A stretch of 63,602 nt of DNA from a virus. Numbering within the stretch: the first letter of the stretch is position 1; every line of letters starts with the position of its first letter. Position numbers and translations under genes: made by a program. The stretch is taken from positions 1-63,602 of IMG/VR virus record IMGVR_UViG_3300018080_000182. The stretch is one strand, 5' to 3'. A model generated the notes under the pieces. It was given only the letters and a program-made list of their open reading frames with translations. It did not search any database and was not told the origin of the DNA. Below are positions 23,417-31,651 of this stretch, one piece after another.

Positions 23417-23540
23417 CCATTTACTCCTGGCTGAGTGACTGATTGTCTGGTCGTAACATCTGCAGCTTAGCGGGCGCAGCCGGCGGTGCTGCCGATGTTA
23501 GCGACAAAGACATAAAGTCAACGAAGCGTGGTGTAAATGG
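23417..23540. repeat. Rod D1 inverted repeat
   Basis: CCATTTAC (23417-23424) pairs with GTAAATGG (23533-23540), TGACT (23436-23440) with AGTCA (23516-23520), GTCT with AGAC, AACATC (23455-23460) with GATGTT (23494-23499), and CAGC with GCTG. Confidence 0.75.
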
Positions 23541-23563
23541 CATCCGTTTATTAGCCAATATCA

Positions 23564-23717
23564 GCAAACCGTACATCTGGCGCATCGCCTCCAAGGGGGT
23601 GGTGGGCGCCAAGAGAAGCGCAAACATCAATCCGGCTCCAGCCGGAATTGATGGAAGGGCTTCTATATTGGCGCCGTCCAACCCTCCTGGAGGCGTAGCT
23701 CCGGATGTGTGGTTTGC
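23564..23717. repeat. Rod D2 inverted repeat
   Basis: GCAAACC (23564-23570) pairs with GGTTTGC (23711-23717), ACATC with GATGT, CGCCTCCA (23586-23593) with TGGAGGCG (23688-23695), GGCGCCAA (23605-23612) with TTGGCGCC (23668-23675), CATCAA (23625-23630) with TTGATG (23648-23653), and TCCGGC with GCCGGA around a TCCA loop. Confidence 0.85.
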
Positions 23718-23782
23718 GCCAATATTTGCGATCTGCTTTTATTTGGTAACACTGAAGAAGCTTCAGCTTATCCCCGTGTACT

Positions 23783-24820
23783 TTAATTTCCTTCTTTATC
23801 TAATAATGTTTCTGAGCCCTTCTTCTGGGCTGATTCAGTTACTTCTTGCTGTGGCTTGTCAGCATCGGTAGCAAAATTTTCTGCAATTGATTTCTCATCC
23901 TGCTGGTCAAGCGGTACAGCTTCCTCGTCTGGATTTACTTCCAGCAACTTTTGCTCAAGGTCGCCTATATCAAGCATTGACCCAGTACCGCCACCGCCTT
24001 CTATTCTGGCTTGGTCGACCTGGAATTTTAATCCACGCTTAATAGGCTCCATTACGAGCTGTATGAAATCCGGTGTAGGTATCAGGTCTGTTATGAAAAC
24101 ATCCCTTCCTCCGGATTTAATCTTTTTATGAATTAAGTATAACTTGGCTCCAAAAAAGCCATCAAATTTTAACGATTTGTTCGCCTCTCGTTCTTTTATG
24201 GAATGTGCAACGCGCAACAGGTTCCATAATTGAGAGATAGAAGATTCAATACCCAAAATGGTATTAATCGATCGTGTCTCAAACCTGTATGGATTTGGTG
24301 TCATGTCAATAACCGGAAAGCACTTCATAAATCCAATCTCTTTACACTTCTTAGATTGAAAATCAGGACAATCCTTATAAAGACATTTTCTTTCTGTCCA
24401 TTCACGGTCTCCATCAGGAGTGAATTTCAAAAACTTAGCCGTATCATTCAAGCCTTGGCTCTGACACAAAAGGCCTTCAGAAGATGAATACATAGCCAGC
24501 TTACTTTCCCACATCTCTTGAGGTGTTTGGTACAAGCTGACAATTTCAACCCGCCGCGGCGTTTTGCTGTCAAGAGTTGTTTCAAGCGCTTTTTGAACTG
24601 TTTCATTTAGAACCCAGTCTTTTATAACGACCTGCTCTTGTGAACTTCCAACCCTTTTTGTCTGGGTAACTTCCTTCAACATACGGAAGAAACCAGCAGC
24701 TTTGGGCGCATTCTTTTTATTAGGGCCTTCGTTTGGTGCATACCCTGTTGAAATCTTTCCTCTATATTTTATTATCATATGAGGAACGCCAGCATCGTCG
24801 TGAGTTAATCCTTTTATCAT
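23783..24820 (-). CDS. phiC31 gp3-like (recombination directionality factor family-like) protein
   Basis: A 345-residue protein. The N-terminus is basic with MIIKYRGKISTGYAPNEG. A Cys motif (CLYKDCPDFQSKKCKEIGFMKC spread over about 145-170) is followed by PYRFETRSINTILGIESSIS, a combination I associate with the gp3-like family of actinophages, one member of which is the phiC31 recombination directionality factor. No integrase is in the window, so a replication-linked role, perhaps as a DNA-binding cofactor, is as likely. The tail is acidic. AAGGAGGAATA precedes the ATG. The large structured RNA begins right after its stop. Confidence 0.4.
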   Translation of the reverse strand: MIKGLTHDDAGVPHMIIKYRGKISTGYAPNEGPNKKNAPKAAGFFRMLKEVTQTKRVGSSQEQVVIKDWVLNETVQKALETTLDSKTPRRVEIVSLYQTPQEMWESKLAMYSSSEGLLCQSQGLNDTAKFLKFTPDGDREWTERKCLYKDCPDFQSKKCKEIGFMKCFPVIDMTPNPYRFETRSINTILGIESSISQLWNLLRVAHSIKEREANKSLKFDGFFGAKLYLIHKKIKSGGRDVFITDLIPTPDFIQLVMEPIKRGLKFQVDQARIEGGGGTGSMLDIGDLEQKLLEVNPDEEAVPLDQQDEKSIAENFATDADKPQQEVTESAQKKGSETLLDKEGN

Positions 24821-24841
24821 TATTCCTCCTTCACAAAAGAG

Positions 24842-25600
24842 TTAAAAATCTTCTGTTTTAGAGTCGAGTCCAGGAGTCTCCTGCGATGCCTTTTCTCCTT
24901 CAGCGACAGCTTTATTAGCCATCTCTTCAGCATCAATGTTGCCAGTTTCATTAACGGCTGTGCTGTAATCGAGGTCAGACGGGTCTGACTCTTTTGCTTC
25001 AGGTTCTTTCTTTGGTTCATTTGACACTGACTTGTCATTTGCCGCTGCTGGCACAATTGTATCAACCCGCAATTTCGGCTGATTGTTGTACCAGTCATCT
25101 ACAACCTTAACCATGACCTCCTTCTTCATGTTGTGGTCTCTTACAAGCGTCATGCTTTCGCCCTCACGCTTGAATTCGGGAGTCAGGTTTTCTACGAGCC
25201 ATTGCGGCTCCATACGGATTTCTTCATGGCCAAGCATAGCAACCAGTTTCGGCTTCGCCATCCTGGCCATGGTCTGTATAGTTTCTTTCTTCGCACCGGG
25301 AGCTGGTGCCATATTAATGTTGAAGAACATCAACGAGCCTTTCGGCACAAGCGGCGTTCCGTCAACGACCCGTAAGGGTACAACAAGTTGCAGTACACCC
25401 TTCTGAGAGCTTTTGTCAAAACAAGGAAACTGTTTTGCCTCATTGTCCTTGACATAGCCAAAGGTGTCTACTTTCATCCGGTATGTTCCGGAAACTCCTA
25501 CATATAGCCTCTCATGGGAACTTGCGTTATCCATAGAGCTTTGAGCCTCTTGGCTCGTCTGTTCGTTTAGAAAATCCTTTACCAGATTCTCACCACTCAT
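24842..25600 (-). CDS. Probable single-stranded DNA-binding protein
   Basis: A 252-residue protein. A central beta-rich domain (about 30-180: YVGVSGTYRMKVDTFGYVKD, VLQLVVPLRVVDGTPLVPKG, KKEVMVKVVDDWYNNQPKLR) could be an OB fold. A long acidic, disordered C-terminus ends in EDF, like the acidic tails with terminal Phe of SSB proteins. It lies between the primase-helicase block and the gp3-like gene. AGGAGGTAACTG precedes the ATG. SSB assignment is inferred from layout and tail. Confidence 0.45.
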   Translation of the reverse strand: MSGENLVKDFLNEQTSQEAQSSMDNASSHERLYVGVSGTYRMKVDTFGYVKDNEAKQFPCFDKSSQKGVLQLVVPLRVVDGTPLVPKGSLMFFNINMAPAPGAKKETIQTMARMAKPKLVAMLGHEEIRMEPQWLVENLTPEFKREGESMTLVRDHNMKKEVMVKVVDDWYNNQPKLRVDTIVPAAANDKSVSNEPKKEPEAKESDPSDLDYSTAVNETGNIDAEEMANKAVAEGEKASQETPGLDSKTEDF

Positions 25601-25664
25601 CAGTTACCTCCTGAAAGTTAATATGTACATAATAGTTATTACATAAAACATATTCAAAATCACA

Positions 25665-26258
25665 TTAGAAAGGGAGGTCATCTGCCCAATTAGGGTCGTC
25701 GTCATGCTCCACAACACTGTCGATGTTGTCATATTCGGCAAGAGCTGCTCTGACATCACCGGGCGTTACAACGTCGAACTCCCAGTCTAAATAAGTAATG
25801 TGTACAGGTTCAACTATTCGATTATTGTAGTCACGATTCCACATCCCGTATTCAATTGTAATCGGGTGCATTTCAAATGATACCTGCACAGGATTAAAGC
25901 ACTTGAATTTATCAAGTATATCCTGCGGTATCGGTTCAGGGTGAATTAATTTATCGACAGCCTTCTCAGACAACTGCAGCTTATTCATCATATAACGCTC
26001 CAACCAATCCTTTTTAGGATTGACGCGGAATATTGAATGCAGGTACATAAACTGCAATAATTCAGGGTCGTTGTCTAAAAACATGTCCAATATTTTTTCT
26101 CTATCGTCGTTGACACGGTTAAACACCTTAAGGAGGTGCTTATACTGTACTGACGAATTTTTTATACGTTTGCACCATTTCATTTCGATAAAGTATTCCA
26201 AACATTCCTGGGTGTACTTTGCATCAAGACTGTCCCAATCAACCCGCTTCTTGTGCAT
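25665..26258 (-). CDS. Replication-associated protein with an SSB-type C-terminal tip
   Basis: A 197-residue, mainly helical protein of unknown family. Its last residues are DDDPNWADDLPF, almost identical in character to the acidic DDDIPF tip by which bacterial SSB recruits repair and replication proteins. I place the start at ATG 26258, overlapping the primase-MCM stop by 20 bases. It may be a helicase loader, an SSB, or a mimic that binds host SSB partners. Confidence 0.55.
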   Translation of the reverse strand: MHKKRVDWDSLDAKYTQECLEYFIEMKWCKRIKNSSVQYKHLLKVFNRVNDDREKILDMFLDNDPELLQFMYLHSIFRVNPKKDWLERYMMNKLQLSEKAVDKLIHPEPIPQDILDKFKCFNPVQVSFEMHPITIEYGMWNRDYNNRIVEPVHITYLDWEFDVVTPGDVRAALAEYDNIDSVVEHDDDPNWADDLPF

Positions 26259-29200
26259 CAGAATGTTCGTCACTCGACAAATGGTCTTCGAGTTTCTTAA
26301 TGACATCAGCATCCGATTCATGCTGTGTAATTTCGAGTATATCCGAGAGTTCTCTTTCATCTTTGTTTGCTACCATGTCAGACAACCACTCATTAAATGC
26401 TGGTGTTTTACGATAAGTCGACTTGGCCCTGACAAGGCACCTCCTTATGATTAAAGTGTTAATAAGTTTTTGAGTTCCGATGTTTACAGGCATCCCTGTC
26501 GACTTAAAATCATCGTTTGACGCATCGACCATTAATAGTTCGCGGTCATACACCCTTTGTAAATAATCACAGAACAGTTGCTGTAAAGATTTGTCCGTAA
26601 ACTCTTCTTCCAGCAATAAAGACCTGGGGTTGATATACTTGATGATATTTTCCATAAACCTCATATCGCCAAGAGATTCCAAATCCTTCTGCTGCTCCGA
26701 ATATATGTCAAGCTGCATATTTGGATGGCAGTACAGCTTAATTAATAAATTCATTACAAATTCAATGTGTTCCTTTTTTACTAATACCTTATTCCAGTCA
26801 TCATCTGGTGTAGAGTACATCATTGCTGCTACAGAAGTCCCCATCCTCGTCAGCTTGAGCCGTGTTTCATGGTTAATAAGCTGGGTGTTGGTGTGGAACT
26901 TATTCAGCAATTTTTTCTGGCAAGAGTTGATATATTTTTCTATACCCTCTTCATAGACCACTTCTTTTGGAGAGCGTGAGTGCGTCCACATCAGAAGGTA
27001 CCTTGATTGAAACTCCGTAAACTCGGTGAGCAGCGGAGTATATATCGGCGTGAACGAGTCGTCTTTTATATCGCTCTGCTTCACAATCCATGCTACATCG
27101 AACCGCGAAAGGATCTCATCCTTAAAGCAAAGGTGTTTTAGAAACCTGACCCCGTTACCGAACGACGCAGCTTTATCAGACGTCCATGCCCGGGGGTTTG
27201 ATAGGAAAATCTTCCTTACCCGTGCAGGAGCCTTCTTGCAACCAGCCACAGTGGTTACATCAGCTATTCCAGAAGAACGAAGAGATGTTATCCCATTCAG
27301 CGCGTCCTGATTTATATTACTTAATTCATCGATAACGACTACGCCGCCATCATTCATAACCATCTTCCCCCATGAAACAACCGGTTTATTCTTGGTATAT
27401 TTTATACCACCCAATAGCCCTGCCCTGGTAACAGCGCTCGAACCGGCAATCAGGTCTCCAACCTTATAGTGATTCATTAGGAATTGACTTATCATAGTTT
27501 TACAACATCGTGATTCCCCGCCTATTAATACTTCAACCCATCCTCTTTTAAGAGAAGGGAACAGGGTCTTGTTATCCAATTCGAGCTGTGAGAAGAATGC
27601 CAGGTCGTTAAGAAGAAACATCTCCCTCCTTCCATTGACACCGGCTGCCTGGGCAAATATATCATATCTGCGTTCAAGAGCCTGCTCAACAGTCTCACCT
27701 TCTTTTGGTCTGAACACTTTCAATATGTCATGTGTTTCCTGGTCCATTACAAAATTTTCGGTCGAGGTTGCTATTGGTTCAGCTTTATGGGCAAAAAGCA
27801 CAGCCCTGGAATCGTTTGGCGCCCGTGTTTGAACGCCTTTGAATTTATACGACCTGTTCGGGTAAACGTCCATATCTCCAACAATGTAAGCGTCCATTTC
27901 TATAGCAGAGCTTTCCATAGCCTTACTCAAGATACCCTCTCCATACTCAGACACATCCCTTGTCAAGCGTACACGTAACAGCTTTTCAAATGTTTTGTTG
28001 GTAATGCTGACAAAGTTACAACTCGGATTTATTCCGGCCAGCTTTTTAATGTACATATCACGCTTATCGTCAGACACTTCTATCATACTCAGAATGTCGT
28101 GGGTGTTTATTTTAATACACCCGAGATTGTTATAATGCTCTTTTGGTATATTGCCATTTACCAACACAAACTCTATCTCAGGAGACTCTCTAAATTCTGG
28201 AAAGCTTGGCAGCACACACTTCTTACACGATGCGTACAATGTACTTGAAGGGCACCCAGTATGTTTACAGCTCATAGACAGCTCTTCCGGATAAAGATAT
28301 GCTGCGTCAATAAAGTCACCAACAGACGCAACCATTTCAAGAATTTTGCTGTCATCATGTGACGAATACCTCGGCAGCCTCGACTCCTGAAGAGTAACCT
28401 TGTATAGCTCTGTTTTGACACGTTCTACATTTTCAGTATAAACCGGAGTGTTCTTAACAAGAGAAAGAAACCTCTGAGTAGCGAGTTCGTCGAATCCATT
28501 CTTCTCCATAAAATCAGTGAAGTCCTTCTCCGCACGTTTCATCTTCTTGTTACCCTTGGCGTTGGTAACCTCCACCATCTTCTCCGGGTCAAGCCCGAAC
28601 GGGTTGTCCTTAGATTTATCGAGGTTGACAATCTTAATCTGTTTTGCGTAAGGATACAGTGACTTGGCAAGCTTCTTCGCCCCGGCAATACCGGTTTCAT
28701 CGGAGTCCAGGCATATGATAATCTCTTTGTCGGTAAACAGCTGTCGCGCTTTTTTCTCACCGAACACCTTAACGACGTCGGTATTACGCTCGGCACCCAT
28801 AGTCACAGCACCTTCGATGCCGTGGGCGATGCCGCAGTACATGTCCGGCTCACCGCCGAAGAACATAATCTGGCTCTTGGTGAAGTTGTTCATGGGCGAT
28901 GGGAGTATCTCCCGGCCCTTGTGCAGGAACAGCCATTTAAAGGCTCTATTCGTATTGAAGGGATCATACACCTTCAGATTTATCAGGTCGCCGTCAGCGT
29001 GTATCATTGGGAAAATATACCTGCGCCGGCCATCCAGGCCGATGCGGAAGTTCCTGACCATATCCTCATCGATACGCCTTTTATCATACAGGTAGGAGAG
29101 CCTGTCAGGGTCGTTCAAGAGATTGTTGACGTATCCATCCAGTTCTTCCATCGGAAGTGATGAGACAGCCTTCGCTTCCTGTGCAAGCTGTTCTGAAAGA

Positions 29201-29664
29201 ACAAACGGCTTACCCTTGGCTGTTTTATGCTTTTTCTGGCATTTTGAATACAGCTCATATAACTGCTGATTCCATTCATCCTCACCGTCATTAAATGTGG
29301 TTGAGAACCGTATACCGGTTTGTGACTCGTTAATACTGAGAAAGTCAATAAGAAAATCGGAGTAGTGATCACCCCACTGGCTTGTTCCTTTAAGATATTC
29401 AGTCCAGTATTTCTGGAAGTTCCCCTTCTCTCCGCATGTATGGCAATAGTACTGCCCAGTGTCGTTGTTTACTGACATGGAGGCGTGTGAATCGACCCCC
29501 TGAGAATGCGCTCCAGCGTTGATACAGCGGAAGTTTTTGTTCGCGTCCTGATACCATCCGAGGCGTTTATATATCTCGTGATAATCGCCCGACATCAGCA
29601 TTTCGGCAGTTGCAAATAAAATTTTCAAATCTGCCTTTTTTAACTTATATTTATTGTTGGACAA
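26239..29664 (-). CDS. Primase-helicase fusion: CHC2/TOPRIM primase plus MCM-like AAA+ helicase
   Basis: An 1141-residue protein. The N-terminus has a zinc motif (Cys47, His53, Cys74 and Cys77, CHTCGEKGN) of the DnaG/CHC2 type. Around 305-365 is a TOPRIM-like domain (EIIICLDSDETGIAGAKKLA). The C-terminal half has an AAA+ core: Walker A GESRCCKT (about 718), Walker B GGVVVIDELSN (about 773), and LSRFDVAWIV (about 855), which matches the arginine-finger SRFD of MCM helicases rather than DnaB. It would unwind and prime phage DNA. It starts with TTG at 29664 after AAGGAGGAACA. MCM-type helicases are unusual in bacterial phages. Confidence 0.82.
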   Translation of the reverse strand: MSNNKYKLKKADLKILFATAEMLMSGDYHEIYKRLGWYQDANKNFRCINAGAHSQGVDSHASMSVNNDTGQYYCHTCGEKGNFQKYWTEYLKGTSQWGDHYSDFLIDFLSINESQTGIRFSTTFNDGEDEWNQQLYELYSKCQKKHKTAKGKPFVLSEQLAQEAKAVSSLPMEELDGYVNNLLNDPDRLSYLYDKRRIDEDMVRNFRIGLDGRRRYIFPMIHADGDLINLKVYDPFNTNRAFKWLFLHKGREILPSPMNNFTKSQIMFFGGEPDMYCGIAHGIEGAVTMGAERNTDVVKVFGEKKARQLFTDKEIIICLDSDETGIAGAKKLAKSLYPYAKQIKIVNLDKSKDNPFGLDPEKMVEVTNAKGNKKMKRAEKDFTDFMEKNGFDELATQRFLSLVKNTPVYTENVERVKTELYKVTLQESRLPRYSSHDDSKILEMVASVGDFIDAAYLYPEELSMSCKHTGCPSSTLYASCKKCVLPSFPEFRESPEIEFVLVNGNIPKEHYNNLGCIKINTHDILSMIEVSDDKRDMYIKKLAGINPSCNFVSITNKTFEKLLRVRLTRDVSEYGEGILSKAMESSAIEMDAYIVGDMDVYPNRSYKFKGVQTRAPNDSRAVLFAHKAEPIATSTENFVMDQETHDILKVFRPKEGETVEQALERRYDIFAQAAGVNGRREMFLLNDLAFFSQLELDNKTLFPSLKRGWVEVLIGGESRCCKTMISQFLMNHYKVGDLIAGSSAVTRAGLLGGIKYTKNKPVVSWGKMVMNDGGVVVIDELSNINQDALNGITSLRSSGIADVTTVAGCKKAPARVRKIFLSNPRAWTSDKAASFGNGVRFLKHLCFKDEILSRFDVAWIVKQSDIKDDSFTPIYTPLLTEFTEFQSRYLLMWTHSRSPKEVVYEEGIEKYINSCQKKLLNKFHTNTQLINHETRLKLTRMGTSVAAMMYSTPDDDWNKVLVKKEHIEFVMNLLIKLYCHPNMQLDIYSEQQKDLESLGDMRFMENIIKYINPRSLLLEEEFTDKSLQQLFCDYLQRVYDRELLMVDASNDDFKSTGMPVNIGTQKLINTLIIRRCLVRAKSTYRKTPAFNEWLSDMVANKDERELSDILEITQHESDADVIKKLEDHLSSDEHSDAQEAG

Positions 29665-29702
29665 TGTTCCTCCTTTTTTGAGACAAAAATGGACAGAAAT
29701 GT

Positions 29703-29735
29703 AAAGGGCTCTTGCTGTTTCGGCAGGAGCCCTTT
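29703..29735 (-). terminator. Hairpin between the 101-residue gene and the primase-helicase gene
   Basis: AAAGGGCTC pairs with GAGCCCTTT, with an inner CTG/CAG around a TTTCGG loop. The T-run is only three bases on either strand, so it is a weak terminator or an mRNA-end hairpin. Confidence 0.5.
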
Positions 29736-29744
29736 AATAGTTAT

Positions 29745-30050
29745 TTACGGCGTTTTGTTTTCTTCGCTGGCTATATCTGTTAAAGACGGTGAATCTTTTT
29801 TCTCTTCTTCTTCAACAACCTCTTCAGCCTTTCCATCTGACAACTTAATAGTTCGCATCATGGTAGGCTTGACCATTATGTTGTTGCTTCTCATCTTATC
29901 TACGATGAAACTTCCAATACATTTTTCGCCAATAAATAGGCCTACTTCGGACCTGTCTCCGAAGCCTGGAATCTCGCGCATCATCAGGTCGATGCCATTT
30001 GCTAATTTGTGAGTATGAACGTGATTGCCCTGCATGAGCCACCCTTTCAT
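29745..30050 (-). CDS. Small hypothetical protein
   Basis: A 101-residue protein of unknown family. It has a beta-rich first part (GNHVHTHKLANGIDLMMREI) and a very acidic tail (EEVVEEEEKKD). The start is uncertain: ATG at 30050 has no clear ribosome binding site, while an in-frame ATG at 30035 follows AAGGGTGG closely. It lies upstream of the primase-helicase gene. Confidence 0.5.
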   Translation of the reverse strand: MKGWLMQGNHVHTHKLANGIDLMMREIPGFGDRSEVGLFIGEKCIGSFIVDKMRSNNIMVKPTMMRTIKLSDGKAEEVVEEEEKKDSPSLTDIASEENKTP

Positions 30051-30145
30051 GGAAAAAATTAATAAACTTGGTAATTAACAATCTACAGCTTTGGAGCGAG
30101 AAAGTCAAATACAATATGTAAAAAGTAGACCACAACATGTAGAGA

Positions 30146-30682
30146 TTATTCTACCTTTAGACCCTTTAGTCCCATATGTTGTATCATGTGTATGAGCACT
30201 TCCGCATTCCCTTGTGCATCGTGAACCGGGTTATGATCGTGAGGTGTCTTCCGGAGCTTCTTAAATTCTCTATTTCGAAAATCGTTCTTTTGGCCCCGGA
30301 AAATGTCCTGAAGGTTGCGAGATGTATGCCCAAACGGGTCTTCACCGTAAAAGTGCATGCAATACCAATGCACGAACATATAGTCAAACCCGTTATTGTC
30401 TGAAAAGAACATGGGCCTTGTATTAGGTGTGTTGGTATTGTTCACCCAATCAATGAACATTCCAATGCCATCACAAGCAGAGTGCTCAAAGGCAAAAGTG
30501 TTCCGTCTTGAATAGCCTGTGACATTCAACGCCTCTTGCACAAAATGATGAGATATTGGTCTCATCTGAATTCGAAATGTCACATCCAGCTTAGCTGTTA
30601 ATTTTACAGCACCTATCTCTATCATGCTGTAGTCTCCCGGTATTGGGCCATCTGCTTCGATATCAACTATGTAAGCGCTCAT
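30146..30682 (-). CDS. DEDD-family 3'-5' exonuclease
   Basis: A 178-residue protein with RNase H-fold exonuclease motifs: VDIEADG (Asp7, Glu9), FFSDNNGFDYMFVHWYC with the second Asp, and HNPVHDAQGNAEVL with the His and last Asp of the DEDDh type. The MIEIGAVKL strand after motif I is typical. Size and organisation fit small stand-alone exonucleases or exoribonucleases of the Rv2179c/RNase T type. Start ATG at 30682 overlaps the end of the preceding gene. It probably trims DNA or RNA during replication. Confidence 0.75.
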   Translation of the reverse strand: MSAYIVDIEADGPIPGDYSMIEIGAVKLTAKLDVTFRIQMRPISHHFVQEALNVTGYSRRNTFAFEHSACDGIGMFIDWVNNTNTPNTRPMFFSDNNGFDYMFVHWYCMHFYGEDPFGHTSRNLQDIFRGQKNDFRNREFKKLRKTPHDHNPVHDAQGNAEVLIHMIQHMGLKGLKVE

Positions 30683-30926
30683 TGATTCTCTTTTTCACCT
30701 CCATTTGATTAATAATATCATTAACGCAATCTATTAAATTCCTACCATACACCATAGGATATTCCTCTGCCCTTTCAGAGTCAGTTGCGCTTAATCGGCA
30801 TGTTACCCCTGCCTCAAGATATTGAACTCCTCCAGGAACCTTGTCCCTCCAGTTATCAAAACTGATTGTCATTTTATGAGCCTTGCACCACCGTATAGCC
30901 TGACTATTCCGTTTTATTTTAGCCAT
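30663..30926 (-). CDS. Small hypothetical protein
   Basis: An 87-residue protein of unknown family (MAKIKRNSQAIRWCKAHKMT ...). I chose ATG 30926 because GGAGGAGTTATA precedes it and it overlaps the previous stop as TAATG. It overlaps the exonuclease start at its 3' end. Confidence 0.6.
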   Translation of the reverse strand: MAKIKRNSQAIRWCKAHKMTISFDNWRDKVPGGVQYLEAGVTCRLSATDSERAEEYPMVYGRNLIDCVNDIINQMEVKKRINERLHS

Positions 30927-31207
30927 TATAACTCCTCCAACGGAAACTGTGCGCCACACGTACCAACGATGCACTGAACAAAATCTCCAGTATCATCAAT
31001 TGTAAATATATGTTCACATTTTTCACGCTTAAGCAAGCCATGCAGGTTGAAGTCATTAACACAGTCAGTAAGAAGCCCTATCCCTGTTTTCTCGGATACC
31101 AATGGTACGATATGGTTCGCCATTAAATCTCCGACTTGATCCATCGTTTCGTCACTAATATCATTCTCAGGAATGATGATAATAACTAAACTACTTTTTT
31201 TCATCAT
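30926..31207 (-). CDS. Small putative zinc-binding protein (paralogue of next gene)
   Basis: A 93-residue protein. It starts with a hydrophobic strand (SSLVIIIIPEND) and ends with CEHIFTIDD ... CIVGTC, spaced to bind a metal. The gene just upstream shows the same order: a S-[LI]-[IV]-V strand, a helical middle and a C-terminal Cys group, so the two look like diverged duplicates. Start at 31207 or the next ATG (31204) just after GGAGG. Confidence 0.5.
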   Translation of the reverse strand: MMKKSSLVIIIIPENDISDETMDQVGDLMANHIVPLVSEKTGIGLLTDCVNDFNLHGLLKREKCEHIFTIDDTGDFVQCIVGTCGAQFPLEEL

Positions 31208-31538
31208 CCTCCTTCAATTTTGAAAAGAAATGGTTTTTAGTTTCATCGTTTAAGTCAGCTTTCGCAAATTTTTGCAGACAATGTACGCAAATCATACACG
31301 GTTTTTCAGCGCCATCAAACTCAACGAGTTCATGCTCTTTCCTGGTGCATTTATGCGGGTTGTCCAGTAAGTCCTGTAAAGTCACAATAATTGGAAGCTT
31401 GACCTTTTCAGTCAGCTTTTTGGCAACTATGTTCACGGTATTATAAACAAGTTTCCACTCATCGATAGTCATTTGGAACGCAGTCGTTACAATTATCGAC
31501 GGGTTGCTCATTTTTGGAATGTGTTTAAAATGTTCCAT
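31191..31538 (-). CDS. Small putative zinc-ribbon protein
   Basis: A 115-residue protein with an N-terminal strand (SNPSIIVTTAFQMTIDEWKL), a helical middle, and a C-terminal HKCTRKEHELVEFDG ... CMICVHC metal-binding group. AAGGAGAATT precedes the ATG. It overlaps the following paralogue by 17 bases. Function unknown; host-takeover or nucleic-acid binding are possibilities. Confidence 0.55.
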   Translation of the reverse strand: MEHFKHIPKMSNPSIIVTTAFQMTIDEWKLVYNTVNIVAKKLTEKVKLPIIVTLQDLLDNPHKCTRKEHELVEFDGAEKPCMICVHCLQKFAKADLNDETKNHFFSKLKEDDEKK

Positions 31539-31552
31539 AATTCTCCTTAGTT

Positions 31553-31580
31553 AAAAAAAAAGAGGGTCCGAAGACCCTCC
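31553..31580 (-). terminator. Leftward intrinsic terminator with UUCG loop
   Basis: On the minus strand GAGGGTC-TTCG-GACCCTC is followed by nine T. It lies after the 31591-31635 micro-frame and before the ribosome binding site at 31538. Confidence 0.9.
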
Positions 31581-31590
31581 AATTCGTTGC

Positions 31591-31635
31591 TTACTTACCA
31601 GTAATACGTTTTATTAATATCCAGTAAGCGAACAT
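31591..31635 (-). CDS. Possible 14-residue peptide ahead of a terminator
   Basis: A frame MFAYWILIKRITGK with a strong GGAGGTGGTGAAT ribosome binding site ends 10 bases before the terminator stem at 31553-31580. The site is too good to be casual, and the arrangement resembles an attenuator leader peptide or a tiny membrane peptide. No amino-acid run marks it as a classic attenuator. Confidence 0.4.
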   Translation of the reverse strand: MFAYWILIKRITGK

Positions 31636-31651
31636 ATTCACCACCTCCAAT

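Larger units (their letters stand above)
22544..23782 (-). ncRNA. Very large, highly structured non-coding RNA region (about 1.24 kb)
   Basis: Nearly all of this interval folds into long rod-like hairpins: 22566-22723, 22802-22915, 22920-22942, 23035-23145, 23159-23312, 23417-23540 and 23564-23717, plus 23752-23766. The first rod and a hairpin (22724-22768) are closed together by GTGCGA (22544-22549) and TCGCAC (22772-22777), a multi-branch junction. Mispaired positions read A-A or A-G on the minus strand against T-T or T-C on the plus strand, and a minus-strand terminator follows at 22512. Both point to leftward transcription from the flanking operon or from AT-rich linkers. Apparent reading frames inside are by-products of the pairing. 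It recalls giant phage RNAs such as GOLLD and ROOL in scale only; no family is recognised. It may be one RNA or several. Confidence 0.75.

Noticed and set aside
23421-23871. Open frames on both strands across the D rods (86 and 142 codons)
   Set aside because: They span perfect inverted repeats, lack ribosome binding sites, and the two strands mirror each other because of the pairing.
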